15,692 nucleotides of DNA from Candidatus Altimarinota bacterium (GTDB lineage Bacteria; Patescibacteriota; Gracilibacteria; BD1-5; UBA2023). Shown here piece by piece: positions 1 to 9,371 of this stretch. The DNA is taken from assembly GCA_947373235.1 (NCBI GenBank), contig CANBWW010000013.1, positions 1 through 15,692 on the forward strand, in the 5' to 3' direction. Position numbers and translations under genes: made by a program. Every line of letters starts with the position of its first letter. Position 1 is the stretch's first letter. The notes below the pieces were generated by a model. That model searched no databases, was not told the DNA's origin, and saw only the letters and a program-made list of their open reading frames with translations.

Positions 1-99
1 GTTGACAGAGCATATTGTACACGATATGTAGTCGAGTTCCCAAGTAAGCCGCTTCACACGAACTTCACAGAAAAAGCAAGGTTTTTTTCGAGATTTTAA
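1..99 (+). CDS. Possible 3' end of an unidentified gene, cut by the window edge
   Basis: Frame 1 of the + strand is open from the first base to a TAA at 97-99, giving 32 residues that end in KARFFSRF. The other two + frames hit TAG or TAA within 45 bases. I do not recognise the protein, and a stretch this short can be open by chance. A weak hairpin followed by a T-run at 136-167 would suit its end. It would converge on the acetyltransferase gene that ends at 166. Confidence 0.3.
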   Translation, partial: VDRAYCTRYVVEFPSKPLHTNFTEKARFFSRF

Positions 100-135
100 G
101 AAAGTTTTTATATGAGAATCAGTCTTATTTTAAGC

Positions 136-167
136 ATAGAAATTATCTATTCTATACATATTTTTTT
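136..167 (+). terminator. Weak hairpin plus T-run, possible terminator of the left-edge gene
   Basis: ATAGAA (136-141) pairs with TTCTAT (150-155) around an 8-base loop. Five bases later a run of seven T follows. The stem has little GC, so the call is tentative. Confidence 0.3.
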
Positions 168-675
168 ATATTTTCCAAGTATACTGCAGTTCGATTATTT
201 CTTGTTTTCCGATTATTTCTTGTTTCATAATTCCACTTTTGCCTCACATTTTTTGATAAAAACCAATTGCTGGATTTCAAAGTATAACCCAAAGATAAAA
301 AGAAGTATATTCTTGATTTTTAAGTGCATCAATCATTTCTAAAAATAAAGCCTTTCAGATTCATTTTCACTGAAATTCATCTCGAATATAGAAAGCGAAT
401 ATCGCACCATCATAGTTTTCTTCTTTTGATTTTCATCCAGAAATAAAACCAATTGCTTTTTCTCAAATACATGCAATAAAAATCAGAGTATCATCTGTAA
501 TAATTTTATCCTTCCAGCGTATTTCCTTTTCGTAGACATCGAGTGCATGTAGATACTCTGTATCTATTTCTCATACATACGTAGTCCTCCAAGTATCGAT
601 CTGGATTGAAGCGATATCCAAAGCATCTGTAAGTTTTGCTTTTCTGATATGGAATGTACGATTCATTTTTACCAT
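166..675 (-). CDS. GNAT-family N-acetyltransferase (8 TGA glycine codons)
   Basis: A 169-residue cytoplasmic acetyl-CoA-dependent N-acetyltransferase; its substrate cannot be told. The N-terminus (FHIRKAKLTDALDIASI) is a typical GNAT beginning. Motif A is QGKGIGKALF at residues 102-111, where the pyrophosphate of CoA binds. A GNPAIGFYQKMGG stretch follows in the C-terminal third, the usual NxxA..FYxxxGF region. All three glycines of QGKGIG are encoded by TGA. Under the standard code the gene is destroyed; with TGA as glycine it is one uninterrupted frame of normal family length ending in TAA. ATG at 675 is the most upstream start in frame. A second ATG at 666 is equally possible and lies better behind the putative -10 box. 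The gene sits 73 bases downstream of rplS, behind a hairpin. Confidence 0.93.
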
Positions 676-678
676 GTC

Positions 679-708
679 CGTATAGTATGTAAGAATTTTT
701 ATTTACAA
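679..708 (-). promoter_or_regulatory. Possible promoter of the acetyltransferase gene
   Basis: TTGTAA (708-703) and TATACG (684-679) are 18 bases apart on the - strand. The -10 box is only 3 bases from the ATG at 675 and 12 from the ATG at 666. That would favour the shorter protein or a nearly leaderless message. Confidence 0.35.
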
Positions 709-741
709 AAAAATCCCCCACTTTCATGAAGGACTTTTTTT
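707..741. terminator. Hairpin between rplS and the acetyltransferase gene
   Basis: AAAAAAATCC (707-716) can pair with GGACTTTTTTT (731-741) with one bulged base. Read on the - strand it ends in a T-run just after the rplS stop. The GC part of the stem is only about three pairs, so termination is probably partial. Confidence 0.45.
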
Positions 742-748
742 AAAAATA

Positions 749-1111
749 TTATTTGATTTCTTTGAGACGAGCGGCCTTACCAGTAAGATCACGAATATAC
801 TTAATAGACTTGCGACGAACTTTGAACTGACGAAGAACGACGATCTTTGCAATAAAAGGAGAATGAATCGGGAAAATCTTCTCGATACCAATACCGTCAA
901 GAGTAGCACGAACAGTAATCATTTTCGAAAGTGGAGTGTCTCCTTTATGAGAGATAACCAAACCTCGGAAGATCTGAATACGTTCTTTGTCACCGTCTTT
1001 GATTTTTTGGTGAACTTCGACTTCTTGACCAGTTTTGATAACTGGAAGATCTGTCTTGAGAGAGGTACCGTCTTGTCCAGCTTGGATAGCAGCGATAAGT
1101 GTAGAGTCCAT
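749..1111 (-). CDS. rplS: 50S ribosomal protein bL19
   Basis: A 120-residue structural protein of the large ribosomal subunit, at the interface with the small subunit. The family signature is clear: KERIQIFRGLVI near residues 43-54, then ITVRATLDGIGIEKIFPIHSP, then VRRKSIKYIRDLTGKAARLKE at the end. Length is normal for bL19. All nine glycines use GGN codons and none uses TGA, unlike most neighbours. The ATG at 1111 lies 23 bases downstream of a good -10 box and has no Shine-Dalgarno sequence in front of it. The usual partners trmD, rimM and rpsP are not adjacent; the gene looks monocistronic or weakly coupled to the acetyltransferase gene downstream. Confidence 0.97.
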   Translation of the reverse strand: MDSTLIAAIQAGQDGTSLKTDLPVIKTGQEVEVHQKIKDGDKERIQIFRGLVISHKGDTPLSKMITVRATLDGIGIEKIFPIHSPFIAKIVVLRQFKVRRKSIKYIRDLTGKAARLKEIK

Positions 1112-1134
1112 AATATTATATTTAAGTTGGCGGG

Positions 1135-1162
1135 ATTATATGATAGAAGGAAGAAAAAGCAA
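1135..1162 (-). promoter_or_regulatory. Promoter of rplS
   Basis: TTGCTT (1162-1157), a 16-base spacer and a consensus TATAAT (1140-1135) on the - strand, 23 bases before the rplS ATG. The same TTGCTT and 16-base spacing recur in front of the membrane gene at 13898. Confidence 0.65.
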
Positions 1163-1214
1163 ATTTTTTTTGTAAAATAGAAAAAGAGTCCTTAGAAAAA
1201 TGTCGGTTTCCTGT

Positions 1215-1245
1215 TTGCAAAAATAAACTTTGTATATACTATAAT
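1215..1245 (+). promoter_or_regulatory. Possible promoter of the TPR-dnaB operon
   Basis: A consensus TATAAT at 1240-1245 lies 36 bases before the ATG at 1282. TTGCAA at 1215-1220 is the best -35 candidate, but the 19-base spacer is long. It is divergent from the rplS promoter. Confidence 0.5.
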
Positions 1246-1281
1246 GATCAAAATTTCTCTTTTGATAAAAACTCAATTTCT

Positions 1282-2712
1282 ATGGAATTTCTCTTCACGA
1301 ATCAGCTTGCTTTTCTCGAATCTATACTTCTTATTCTCTGTATTTTGGCAGTTATCGGAATCTATTTTTTTGATGGATATAAAGTGATTCTTCAGATTAT
1401 CTGAGTACTTACTCCTCGAAAAACCTATATAAAAGAAACCCGTGAAGAAGAGAATATGGAAGAACCGAGTGCTCTTCATCCCGAAACAGCTGAGATCATC
1501 GAAGAATATCTCGCTGAAAAAAATGAATGAGAAAAAATATTAGAGGATATAAGAAGCGATAATATTATAGACCAGAGTGAAAAAATTTCTGATCAAAAAG
1601 AGGAAGTTCTCCTCGCTATCGATCCAGAATCTCCATATAAAGAACTTATAACTGAACACGACGCGATCGTCCTTCCTGAGAAAAAAGAAGAAATACTTCT
1701 CGAAATGCAACCGATAGAAGAATTCCTCGAATCTCCAGAATCATTTTCATTGCTCGCAGAAATCCCAGAAGCAATACTTCTTCCAGAACCTTCTCATATC
1801 GAAGAAATAGAATCACCACAAGAAGAAAAACTTATAGAAGAGAAAGTAGAGAACAAAAAAATAGAATATATAGATCCTATAGAAAAACTCGAAGAACCTC
1901 TCAAAATAGAATCTCTTGAGACCAATACTACGAAAGATGAATCAAACAGTGAAGAAGAGAAATATATCCAAACTTGAGATATTTTGGGAGAAGATGAAAA
2001 ATTTGATATAGAAAAAATACAACAAAAACTCCAATCAGAAGTCGATATCAATAAAAAAAATATCATCGTTCCTCCTGTATATGAAGAAAAAAGACCTTCT
2101 TCTCAAATTTCTCCAGAAAAAAGAGAGAAACTGACGGAAATAGTAAATACTGTAAAAACACTTCTGGCTCGTGGACATATCATAGAAGCTCGTGGTATGA
2201 TCGTCAATGGTCTTGCAATTCAGAAAGAACATCGAGAATTAAATATACTTCTCGCAGGAATCTACGAACGTGATCGTGATTATACAAAAAGTGAATATAT
2301 ATTCAAAGATCTCGCCAGAACCTATCCAGACGATACAGAAATACTCATACACCTTGCTGATGCACTCGCAATGCAGCATAACTATGAAGTGAGTTACGAA
2401 CTCTATAAAAAAGTCCTCTCTCTCGGTGGTGAAACCGAAGAAATTCTCTATACACTTTCCCATCTTTCTTCTGAGCTTTCACTGCCTGAAGAAACCTATG
2501 AATATAGTCGAAATTATATAAAAAAATATCCAAAAAATCCTGAAATTCTCTGGCTTTTTGCTCAGTCACAGATAGCTCTTTCTCACAGAAAAGATGCAAT
2601 AGAGACACTTATAAAGCTCAAAAACCTGACTCCATATAATCAGGAAATCCTCGATCTTATACAAAAACTTGTTACCGAAGAAGAACTTGCTGGCAACTTT
2701 GGTAATCAGTAA
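1282..2712 (+). CDS. Membrane-anchored tetratricopeptide-repeat protein with long acidic linker
   Basis: A 476-residue protein of unknown specific role. Residues about 13-42 form one hydrophobic membrane helix (SILLILCILAVIGIYFF). Residues about 60-260 are very rich in glutamate, isoleucine and lysine, probably an extended or coiled linker. From about residue 285 to the end there are degenerate TPR units, for example ARGMIVNGLAIQKEHRELN, SEYIFKDLARTYPDDTEIL and SYELYKKVLSLGG. TPRs are protein-binding scaffolds, so this is most likely an anchored assembly or quality-control factor. Three TGA glycines join what would otherwise be separate fragments. ATG at 1282 is the first start after the promoter; no ribosome binding site is seen. 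It ends 36 bases before dnaB on the same strand, so the two are probably co-transcribed; no functional link to helicase is shown. Confidence 0.85.
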
Positions 2713-2748
2713 TTCCTCTGAAATTTATACTTTTTCAATCTTTTCTCA

Positions 2749-4086
2749 TTGTCTCTTACCACTCCTCCACATAGTATAGAAGCTGAAAGATCCGTGCTTG
2801 GCGCCATCCTTATCGATAAAGATGGGATGCTTCAGGTTGCGGGTATACTTCTCCCTGAAGATTTCTATGATCCTGGTCACGGGATCATATTCGCGGCGAT
2901 GCTCGATCTCTATAGTCGCAATCGTCCCATCGACTCCATCACGGTTCGAGAAATCATCGATGATCAGAAAAAACTCGAAAGTATCGGTGGAGATGCATTT
3001 CTCGCAGATCTCATGACGAGTGTCTTTACGAGTGCAAATATATTTCAGTACGCACAGATCGTGAAGAATAAATCCGTTCTCAGAAAGCTCATAAAATCTG
3101 GAACCGAGATCGCACAGGCAGGATTCGACGAAATATCAGAGATCAATTCCCTTCTGGAAAAAGCAGAGAAAGCACTTTTTTCTGTAACTCAGACATTTAT
3201 CCAGAATAAACTCGTTCATATCAAAGATATCTTGAATGCGCGTTATGAAGAGTTTGCTGCGATTCATGAAGATCCTACCAAAGCCCAGAGCAATAGTGTC
3301 ACCACGGGGTTTGCAAGTTTTGATCATAAACTGGGTGGATTTAAGCGCGGAGATCTCATCATCGTCGCGGCTCGTCCAAGTATGGGAAAGACAGCGATCG
3401 CTATGAATTTTGCTCAAAATGTCGGAACTCGTGGAAAAAATGTCGCCGTATTCTCACTCGAAATGTCAAAAGAACAACTCACTGATCGTATGATCTCCGC
3501 GAGTATGGCTGTCGATAGCTGGAAACTGCAAAAATGAAAACTCACCGAAGATGAATTTGCTCGTATGGGAGATGCCCTCGAAAGTCTCTCGCAAGCCAAA
3601 ATCTATATCGATGACTCCCCTGCTGGTGCTGGGATCCTCGAATTGAAATCAAAAGCACGGCGTCTCAAAATGGAATCATGACTCGATCTCATCGTGATCG
3701 ACTACCTCCAACTCATGTCGAGTGGTAATACATTTAACCGAGTTCAAGAGGTCTCAGAAATCTCTCGTGGACTCAAGTCACTCGCTCGTGAACTCAACGT
3801 TCCGGTTATCGCCCTTTCTCAGCTTTCTCGAAGTCTCGAAGCACGTCCAGACAAGCGTCCAGTGATGTCTGACCTGCGTGAGTCAGGAGCAATCGAACAA
3901 GATGCGGATATCATCATGATGCTCTATCGAGATGATTACTATAACGAATTATCCGAAACTCCAGGTGTGACGAACATACTGATACGAAAAAACCGAAATG
4001 GTCCAACCGGACAAGTCGATCTGAAGTTCGAAAAATCTCAGCAAAAATTTATCGAAATCGAAACGATGCGAGATATCGATGAATAA
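2749..4086 (+). CDS. dnaB: Replicative DNA helicase DnaB
   Basis: A 445-residue hexameric ATP-driven 5'-3' helicase that unwinds DNA at the fork. The N-terminal primase-interacting domain begins PPHSIEAERSVLGAIL (residues 6-21). The RecA-like motor has Walker A ARPSMGKT (208-215) and Walker B LIVIDYLQL with Asp318. It also carries LSQLSRSLEAR, then LRESGAIEQDAD and MMLYRDDYY, all DnaB signatures. Length is normal for the family. Two TGA codons (residues 263 and 311) are glycines: the first is in a KGKLTEDEF segment where DnaBs usually have a glycine, the second precedes Walker B. No ATG lies between the upstream TAA and the conserved N-terminus, so TTG at 2749 is taken as the start. No Shine-Dalgarno motif. 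A strong terminator follows directly. Confidence 0.97.
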
Positions 4087-4118
4087 AAAAAATCCTCAGA
4101 AATTCTGAGGATTTTTTT
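4085..4118. terminator. Strong bidirectional terminator between dnaB and the pilus operon
   Basis: TCCTCAGAA and TTCTGAGGA form a perfect 9-pair stem with a one-base loop centre, flanked by eight A on the left and seven T on the right. It therefore works on both strands: for dnaB ending at 4086 and for the convergent pilus operon ending at 4129. Confidence 0.9.
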
Positions 4119-4128
4119 GAGTAATATA

Positions 4129-5106
4129 TTAATTACCAGTATTATAGACTCCAAAATCTAGCGCTTCTAAATATTTTGATTTATTTTCAGTAAATTCGAA
4201 TCTCTGTGCTGCATCTCATTTTTTTGATTCAGTGATGATCTTCATAGTCGGGAGAGCGAAAGGTGTACTCGTCGTGAGTGTTATTGCTTGAGGATTACTA
4301 GAGCTATTAAAAATCATCAAATATGGATGTGCTATCGGAGTATTTTTAAAGTCACTCGTTGCATCTTGAGTGAGAAATTGATTTACTGTTCCGTGTAAAT
4401 CATAGAAATAATCGAGAGCTTCTGCCTGAAATAATGGTTTTAAACAACTTCCATTATTTATACTAGGATCCTTATATCATGATGAGCTATAACAATCGAC
4501 TCCATGTAGTCGCATAGTAGCAGTTTCTGATCAATCAATTAAACCAGTTCCAGTTATACCTACACTCGTACCATTTATTTCTGATCCACTCATAGCGATA
4601 ATACTCCAAGAAATTTTTGTATCATCAGCGGCAGTTAAAGAAATAATATTTCTCACTTGATCGACAGCTCCAGAATAATTTGGATCTCTTGAAGTAGTAG
4701 AATTATTAAGTAAACGACCAGTTCCTACAAAAAGTGGGATGATGAGACTTTTTCAACCTTCTATCGAAGCGGTATAACTTCCAGTTTGCGCTTCGATATT
4801 GTAACTTGTTTGTACTCATTGTGTTCGAGCCGTACTTCCTGTAAATATTTTTCCATCAGGATCGGAAGAATTCATACTATCCTGAAATCCATCTTGATGA
4901 TTTTTTACCTTCAGCATGGCGTATTCGAAAGCACCTTCTGCTTGCGAATAAGTAAAAATATTATCATATTCAAGTCGAGAAAGTTTCATCTCATTGATAT
5001 AGAGACTCGCGAGTCAGACAACAAGAATCAGAAGGATTCCAGTCGTCCCGAGTGCCATAAGGATGGAAAATCCTTTTTTGTTCGATGTAAGTAGAGAAAA
5101 AGACAT
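4129..5106 (-). CDS. PilX/GspK-like minor prepilin, last gene of the pilus operon
   Basis: A 325-residue prepilin-like protein. After a short basic leader (NKKG, residues 9-12) comes FSILMALGTTG and a hydrophobic helix to about residue 36, the type IV pilin N-terminal arrangement with cleavage after Gly12. The usual Glu at mature position +5 is Met, as in PilX and GspK proteins, which sit at the pilus tip. The rest is a large Ser/Thr/Gly-rich exported domain with two cysteines (about residues 215 and 231), possibly a disulfide. Six TGA glycines; read with TGA as stop it has no recognisable open frame. ATG at 5106 follows the previous stop by two bases. I infer a tip or priming subunit from the N-terminus, size and position; the globular domain itself is not recognised. 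Confidence 0.8.
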
Positions 5107-5108
5107 AT

Positions 5109-5795
5109 TTATTGTTTAAAAAAACTTTCAGATATAGTGGTTTCTATGTGAAGTTTTGTAGTCGCAGCCAGTGCTGCAGAAACTCCAGAACGAGGGAGAA
5201 GTCCGAGTGTGAATACAAGTGTGACTTTTTTTTCAGTAGAAATACCGTCTCCAGAAATATAGAACTTCAGGTTTTCGACTTTTACACGTTTTTTACCATC
5301 CTCTGGGATAAAACTATCTACCAAGCTATAGGCAGTAGAAAAATCTGAAAGACTCGTGAGCATATACAGTCCACAATTTGTATGAGGATTGGCTTGTTTT
5401 ATGCCATCACAATGAGATAAACCTCCTGCAGTGACACCACTCATACTTCCGTAGATATAGTATTTTTGTGGAGTTCATCATTCCGTTCATATTGCCATGA
5501 TCTCACTTCCACTTTTTGTATAACTAGAAGTTTTCCAGAAATCTGGACTCACATTTCCATGATCGTCATATGTAGAACCTGTAAGATCTATACCATTTTT
5601 TCTTACATCATCAGCGATGTGTTCCGTGATTTCTCGTGCAGACTCAGAAAGTTCACGTGTCAGACGCATTTTTTGTCCGATACTCGTAGTCTGGATATAC
5701 GTAGAAATAATAGCGAGACTCATAACCGAGAAGATCGCCATCGCGATAACAAGTTCGACGATAGTAAAACCAGATGTAGAGCGTATAATTTTCAT
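5109..5795 (-). CDS. PilW/GspJ-like minor prepilin
   Basis: A 228-residue prepilin. The leader MKIIRSTSG is cleaved after Gly9; mature FTIVE has the conserved Glu at +5, then a hydrophobic helix (VIAMAIFSVMSLAIIST). The following RELSESAREITEHIADDVRKNGIDL segment resembles the amphipathic helix of PilW and GspJ proteins. The C-terminal half is an unassigned exported domain with two cysteines. Three TGA glycines join two fragments, including a tandem TGA-TGA. The frame is open further upstream to 5861, but that would overlap the preceding gene and bury the leader; ATG at 5795 gives a canonical leader and a 10-base gap. Probably part of the pilus-tip priming complex with its neighbours. Confidence 0.85.
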
Positions 5796-5805
5796 ATTGT
5801 ATAAT

Positions 5806-6498
5806 TTATTTCCAATCAGTAATAACACTTTCGAGATCATATTCACGATAGTATTCACCATTTCATTTTACGATCACCCGAGCATCGAGAATATATCATT
5901 GATTTATCTTTGGCATAGGAACAGATGGTGTACTATTTGGATTATCTTTTTGTACTTTTAATACATTTGTGCCATTCTGAAATTCCAGTGGTTTGATGAT
6001 CATATACGAAGCATATTCTGTTCCTGTAGAAGTATGTATATGCGTATATCTTCATTGGTCATCGAAATAGAGTTGAGCTTCATGAAAAAGTGTTCCAGAA
6101 TTGGAAGTTGTTAATGTAACTCATGAAAGTGAAACGGGCATTTCTGTAATAATTCCGTCACTTCATCCAAGATTATTTTGATTCAGCTTTACACCAGTAC
6201 TTGTAAAGTCATTTTGCACAAAATATGTTCCAGGAGTTATAGTTTGATTATTTTTCACGGTATCAAACGGAAGAAAACTTCGAATATTGGAATTTCGAAT
6301 ATTTTTGACAAGCTCTACTTGTTCTCGTAGAAGATTGGAAGCGATGATTTCTTGACGAGAATACGTAGCATTTTGGATGGTCGTCGAAAGGAGAGCCAAT
6401 ATTCCCGTCATACTGATCGCAAAAATCGTCATACCAACGATCAATTCCATGATGGTAAATCCTTTCTGTGACTGAAGATGTGAAGAAGTGAAATACAT
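5806..6498 (-). CDS. PilV/GspI-like minor prepilin
   Basis: A 230-residue prepilin. The leader ends QSQKG (residues 9-13), then mature FTIMELIVGMTIFAISMTGILALL with Glu at +5 and the PilV/GspI style of hydrophobic helix. A conserved-looking RQEIIASNLLREQVELVKNIRN segment follows, close to the ASNLAREQVELVRNLR type found in PilV-like proteins. The remainder is an exported beta-rich domain. Five TGA glycines fall in the C-terminal half, so a standard-code reading loses 118 residues. It starts two bases after the previous stop and ends ten bases before the next start, indicating tight translational coupling. Confidence 0.84.
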
Positions 6499-6500
6499 AA

Positions 6501-7049
6501 CTAATTATCGTAATAAGGACGAAGAAGGATTTTTCGAGCGCGACCTGATTCTTCACTTGCACCCATATAACCGATCGTCATAGTGATTCCTGTAGATCCA
6601 AACGTTGGATTTTGATCAAGAGCACCTGTAAAAAATGCTCACTTGCCATACGGAGGCATGATCTCATACGTTATTCCTGTAGCGGTTCCCAGGGAAATAC
6701 CTGAAAAATCTTGTATTTGTATATTTCGATCGAAAGAAATAGTTTTATAGAGCGTTCTTGGTGAATCTCAACCAGTTGAACTCCAGAGAGTGATACCGTC
6801 TTTTCCTTTTTCAAGCTCGACAAATAGATAGGCATTATGATCTTTCGCAACTGTCAGAACTCCATTTCGAACGTTATTATGTGCGAGCATCCATTCTTGA
6901 GCAATACTATCGATAGTTCGTTCTACACGGGATCGATCCATATAATAATTGTATGGAAGGGTCACTATACTCATAAGAATACCAATTATTGTGATCACAA
7001 TAATCATTTCCATAAGTGTAAATCCAGATGTATTTTGGGAATTTTTCAT
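6501..7049 (-). CDS. GspH/FimT-like prepilin
   Basis: A 182-residue prepilin. Leader MKNSQNTSG, then mature FTLMEMIIVITIIGILMSIV: Glu at +5 and an almost ideal pilin helix. The downstream RSRVERTIDSIAQEWMLAHNNVRN segment resembles FimT/GspH proteins, where it continues the N-terminal helix. The C-terminal domain has GITLWSS and KILLRPYYDN at the end. It could instead be a major-pilin-like subunit, but its place among PilV/W/X-like genes favours a minor pilin. Two TGA glycines. ATG at 7049 gives the normal leader; an upstream in-frame extension to 7124 lies inside pilC and is rejected. Ends in TAG. Confidence 0.82.
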
Positions 7050-7060
7050 GGTTTTATTTC

Positions 7061-8134
7061 TTATTGCACACTGGCCGAAGCGACGATCTGCATAATAGCC
7101 GAAAATATAGCAATCGCAAACCAAAGAACGAATATTCAGGCAAGTAAAAGTGCCATCGGTTCGATAAATTTTACCATCGTTGCAAGTGCACTGTCGACTT
7201 CCCTTTTGTATTGGATCGCGATTTTTGAAACTACTTCACCGATCGTAGAAGTTTTTTCTGCAGATTCGATCATCTGATTGATATCTGGAGTGAAGAAAAA
7301 AGCGTTTGGATCGCGATTTTTTATGGATTCGGAGATCTTTGTTCCATGGGAAACATCATCAGAAATACTATTGAAAAGCATTTTCACCACTTCATTTCCT
7401 GAACTTGAACCTGTGAGTCGGAGTGTTTTTACGATACTTACACCAGAACTGTTCAAAAGTGCAAACGTCGACATCACTCGGACAATAAGATAGTTTTTAT
7501 ATACCATTCCTGTCACTGGAAAACCGATTTTAGTACGATCCCACCAGATTTTTCCTGAATCTGTTTTCGTATATCCCTGAAAAACGAGAGCAATAGCGAC
7601 GAGAAAACCGAAAATAAATACATAGTTTCCTTTCATGAAATCACTCGTCGCGATGAGACTACGAGTCGTCCACGGAAGATTTCCTCAGAGATCTCAGATA
7701 ATCGGCATCAGTTGTGGAATCACATAGATCATCACCACCGCGATCGCAATACAAAGAAAAAGAAAAATGATAATCGGATACGTCATCGCACTCGTAATCT
7801 TTCCTCTGAGTTCTTCTTGTGATCGCAGATCGAGTGAAACTGCCATAAATGCTTTTTGAATCATTCCGGTTTGTTCTCCACTTTCGACGATGGCGATTTC
7901 TTGTTCATCGAAAAAATTTGGAAGTTTTCGCATAGCGACATTCACCGAATCACCTCATTCTATAAAAAAGAGGAGATTATCGATACCATCAGCAAGAGCA
8001 GATCAAGCAGGAGTACGCTCACGAAGACCTTTGAGCGCTGAGAGAAGACTCACTCATCCTTCGAGAAGATTTGCAAGATTTTCGTAGAAAAGTGCTTTCT
8101 CTTTGATCGAGATATGAGAAGAAAAAAGTTTCAT
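7061..8134 (-). CDS. pilC: Type IV pilus inner-membrane platform protein PilC
   Basis: A 357-residue polytopic membrane protein of the GspF/PilC family, on which the assembly ATPase acts to insert or remove pilins. It has the family's duplicated T2SSF domain. The first repeat has LLEGGVSLLSALKGL (about 23-37) and IVESGEQTGMIQKAFMAVS, followed by helix 117-146. The second repeat has STFALLNSSGVSIVKTLRL and MIESAEKTSTIGEVVSKIA, with helices near 170-187 and 324-350. Six TGA glycines, several at conserved spots such as EGGVSL and the loop between repeats, join three fragments. It is slightly shorter than the usual 400 residues, lacking an N-terminal extension. The partner ATPases PilB and PilT are not in the window. 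Confidence 0.95.
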
Positions 8135-8170
8135 ATTTATTGTATTAGAAGATTTTATACTTTCTGATTT

Positions 8171-8755
8171 TTATTCATAGTAGTATACACCGAGACTGAT
8201 ACTGAGTCCATATCCAGTTGGAGTAGTACCTGTTTCAGGATTGGTATCGATCGGAAGGGAAATATCATCGAGTGTAAATGCAAAATGCGATTGGGTCGTA
8301 AGATACGTCAAGTATGCGATAATATTTTCCAGTTCAGGTGCTTGAAGTGTCAGATTCACATGTCCGAGAGAAAGTCCACTTGGAAGTTTACTTCATTTAT
8401 CTACAGAAATAGAAGAAATAGTAATCGGTGCGATTCCAGTTGTATCTTTTTCAGTAAATTTATTGAGCATTGTTTCCGAAATGAGATCGCTCGGAACAAA
8501 TTTTTGATCCAATTGTTTTACTTTTGCTTTGAATGCTTCACTGATTCCAGAACCAGAATTATTTTTGATCTGAAGGAGTGCATCTTTTTCGGCAGTTTTA
8601 CTAATAAGATCAGATTTTGCAGCCGCGACTGAAGCCGTGGTTTCTATATAATCAAGATACATAGGCTTGATGATCAGAACACCGATCAAGATACTAAAGC
8701 CGATCAAAATCGGAGCGATGACTCGATTTTTTGTATACGAATTAGGAGTTTTCAT
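8171..8755 (-). CDS. pilO: PilO-like pilus alignment protein
   Basis: A 194-residue single-pass membrane protein. A short cytoplasmic N-terminus precedes the helix VIAPILIGFSILIGVLII (12-29). A predicted coiled coil rich in Ala, Lys and Glu follows (about 38-66). The C-terminal domain contains GHVNLTLQAPELENIIAYLTYL and ends in alternating strands (YGLSISLGVYYYE), fitting the ferredoxin-like fold of PilO. PilO pairs with PilN to align the platform with the rest of the machine. One TGA glycine bridges two open fragments. Sequence identity in this family is always low, so the call relies on architecture and on the position between pilN-like and pilC. Confidence 0.78.
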
Positions 8756-8783
8756 AAGAAAAAATTAGGAAATGAAAGAAATA

Positions 8784-9323
8784 TTATTGTTGAAATAATT
8801 GAGAAATGACATGAAATTGTATACCAGTAGTACGTCTCGAAGGATCTCCAGAAATCGAGAGGATAGGCTCAAGTCCAAAAGTTTTTTGATCGGCAGCGTA
8901 ATCTCGCATCATTTTTATGATCGTTGCAACTGCATCTGAGTGTCCTTCAGAATCACCAACTGTAGAAATGAGATTTGTACTGATAGTATCATCTCTAACA
9001 GTAAATCATTGAAGTCGAACATTGGACTTCACGGCAGCAGTTCGAAAGTTATTCACGAGACTATTCAGGTCGAGTGAAGGTCGAATAGCATTTGATTGGA
9101 CTATTTTGGTAATCACAACCTGACGATCATTGCTCAGAGTAGCGATGTCAGCTCTTGTAGTAGCAAGATTTTGATCGATTTGATCGAGGTGACTATGTGA
9201 GTAGTGATTCGAGATGAAAAATCCGATTCAACTAACAACCACAACAGTAGAAAGAAGAATGGAAAAAATCCAAGAAACATCAGAAGGTTTCTGTATTTTT
9301 GAAATGGCGGTATCGATTTGCAT
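8784..9323 (-). CDS. pilN: PilN-like pilus alignment protein, first gene of the pilus operon
   Basis: A 179-residue single-pass protein. Residues 1-17 are cytoplasmic, about 18-38 form the membrane helix (IFSILLSTVVVVSGIGFF), 44-75 a probable coiled coil, and the rest a small external domain with strand-helix-strand pattern (FTVRDDTIS ... AVATIIKMMRDYA ... TGIQFHVIS). This matches PilN architecture and the usual pilN-pilO-pilC order. Unlike canonical PilN, the cytoplasmic end lacks the NLLP-type motif that binds PilM, and no pilM is nearby. Two TGA glycines; without them the gene has no visible long frame. ATG at 9323 is 8 bases from a TATAAT box. It could be another PilO-type paralogue. Confidence 0.65.
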
Positions 9324-9331
9324 AAATGAAA

Positions 9332-9337
9332 ATTATA
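9332..9337 (-). promoter_or_regulatory. -10 box of the pilus operon promoter
   Basis: A consensus TATAAT (9337-9332) lies 8 bases before the pilN-like ATG, in the 48-base gap shared with the divergent tsaE. No good -35 box is visible. The spacing would put the transcript start next to the start codon. Confidence 0.45.
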
Positions 9338-9371
9338 AATACGCTGTCATCCTAACATATATATTCATTTG

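Noticed and set aside
1..120. A - strand reading with KKPCFFCE that resembles the start of ribosomal protein S18
   Set aside because: No ATG, GTG or TTG precedes it after an in-frame TAA, and the rest does not follow the S18 pattern. Treated as chance.
112..342. A 76-codon open frame on the + strand
   Set aside because: It is antisense to the 3' half of the GNAT gene and consists mostly of Ile, Phe and Ser from AT-rich sequence.
506..727. A 73-codon open frame on the - strand
   Set aside because: It lies in another frame over the start of the GNAT gene, which has clear family motifs, and it overlaps a hairpin.
2749..4086. TGA as tryptophan (mycoplasma-type code 4)
   Set aside because: The positions are conserved glycines (DnaB, the TsaE P-loop, RseP HExGH); tryptophan would destroy the motifs.
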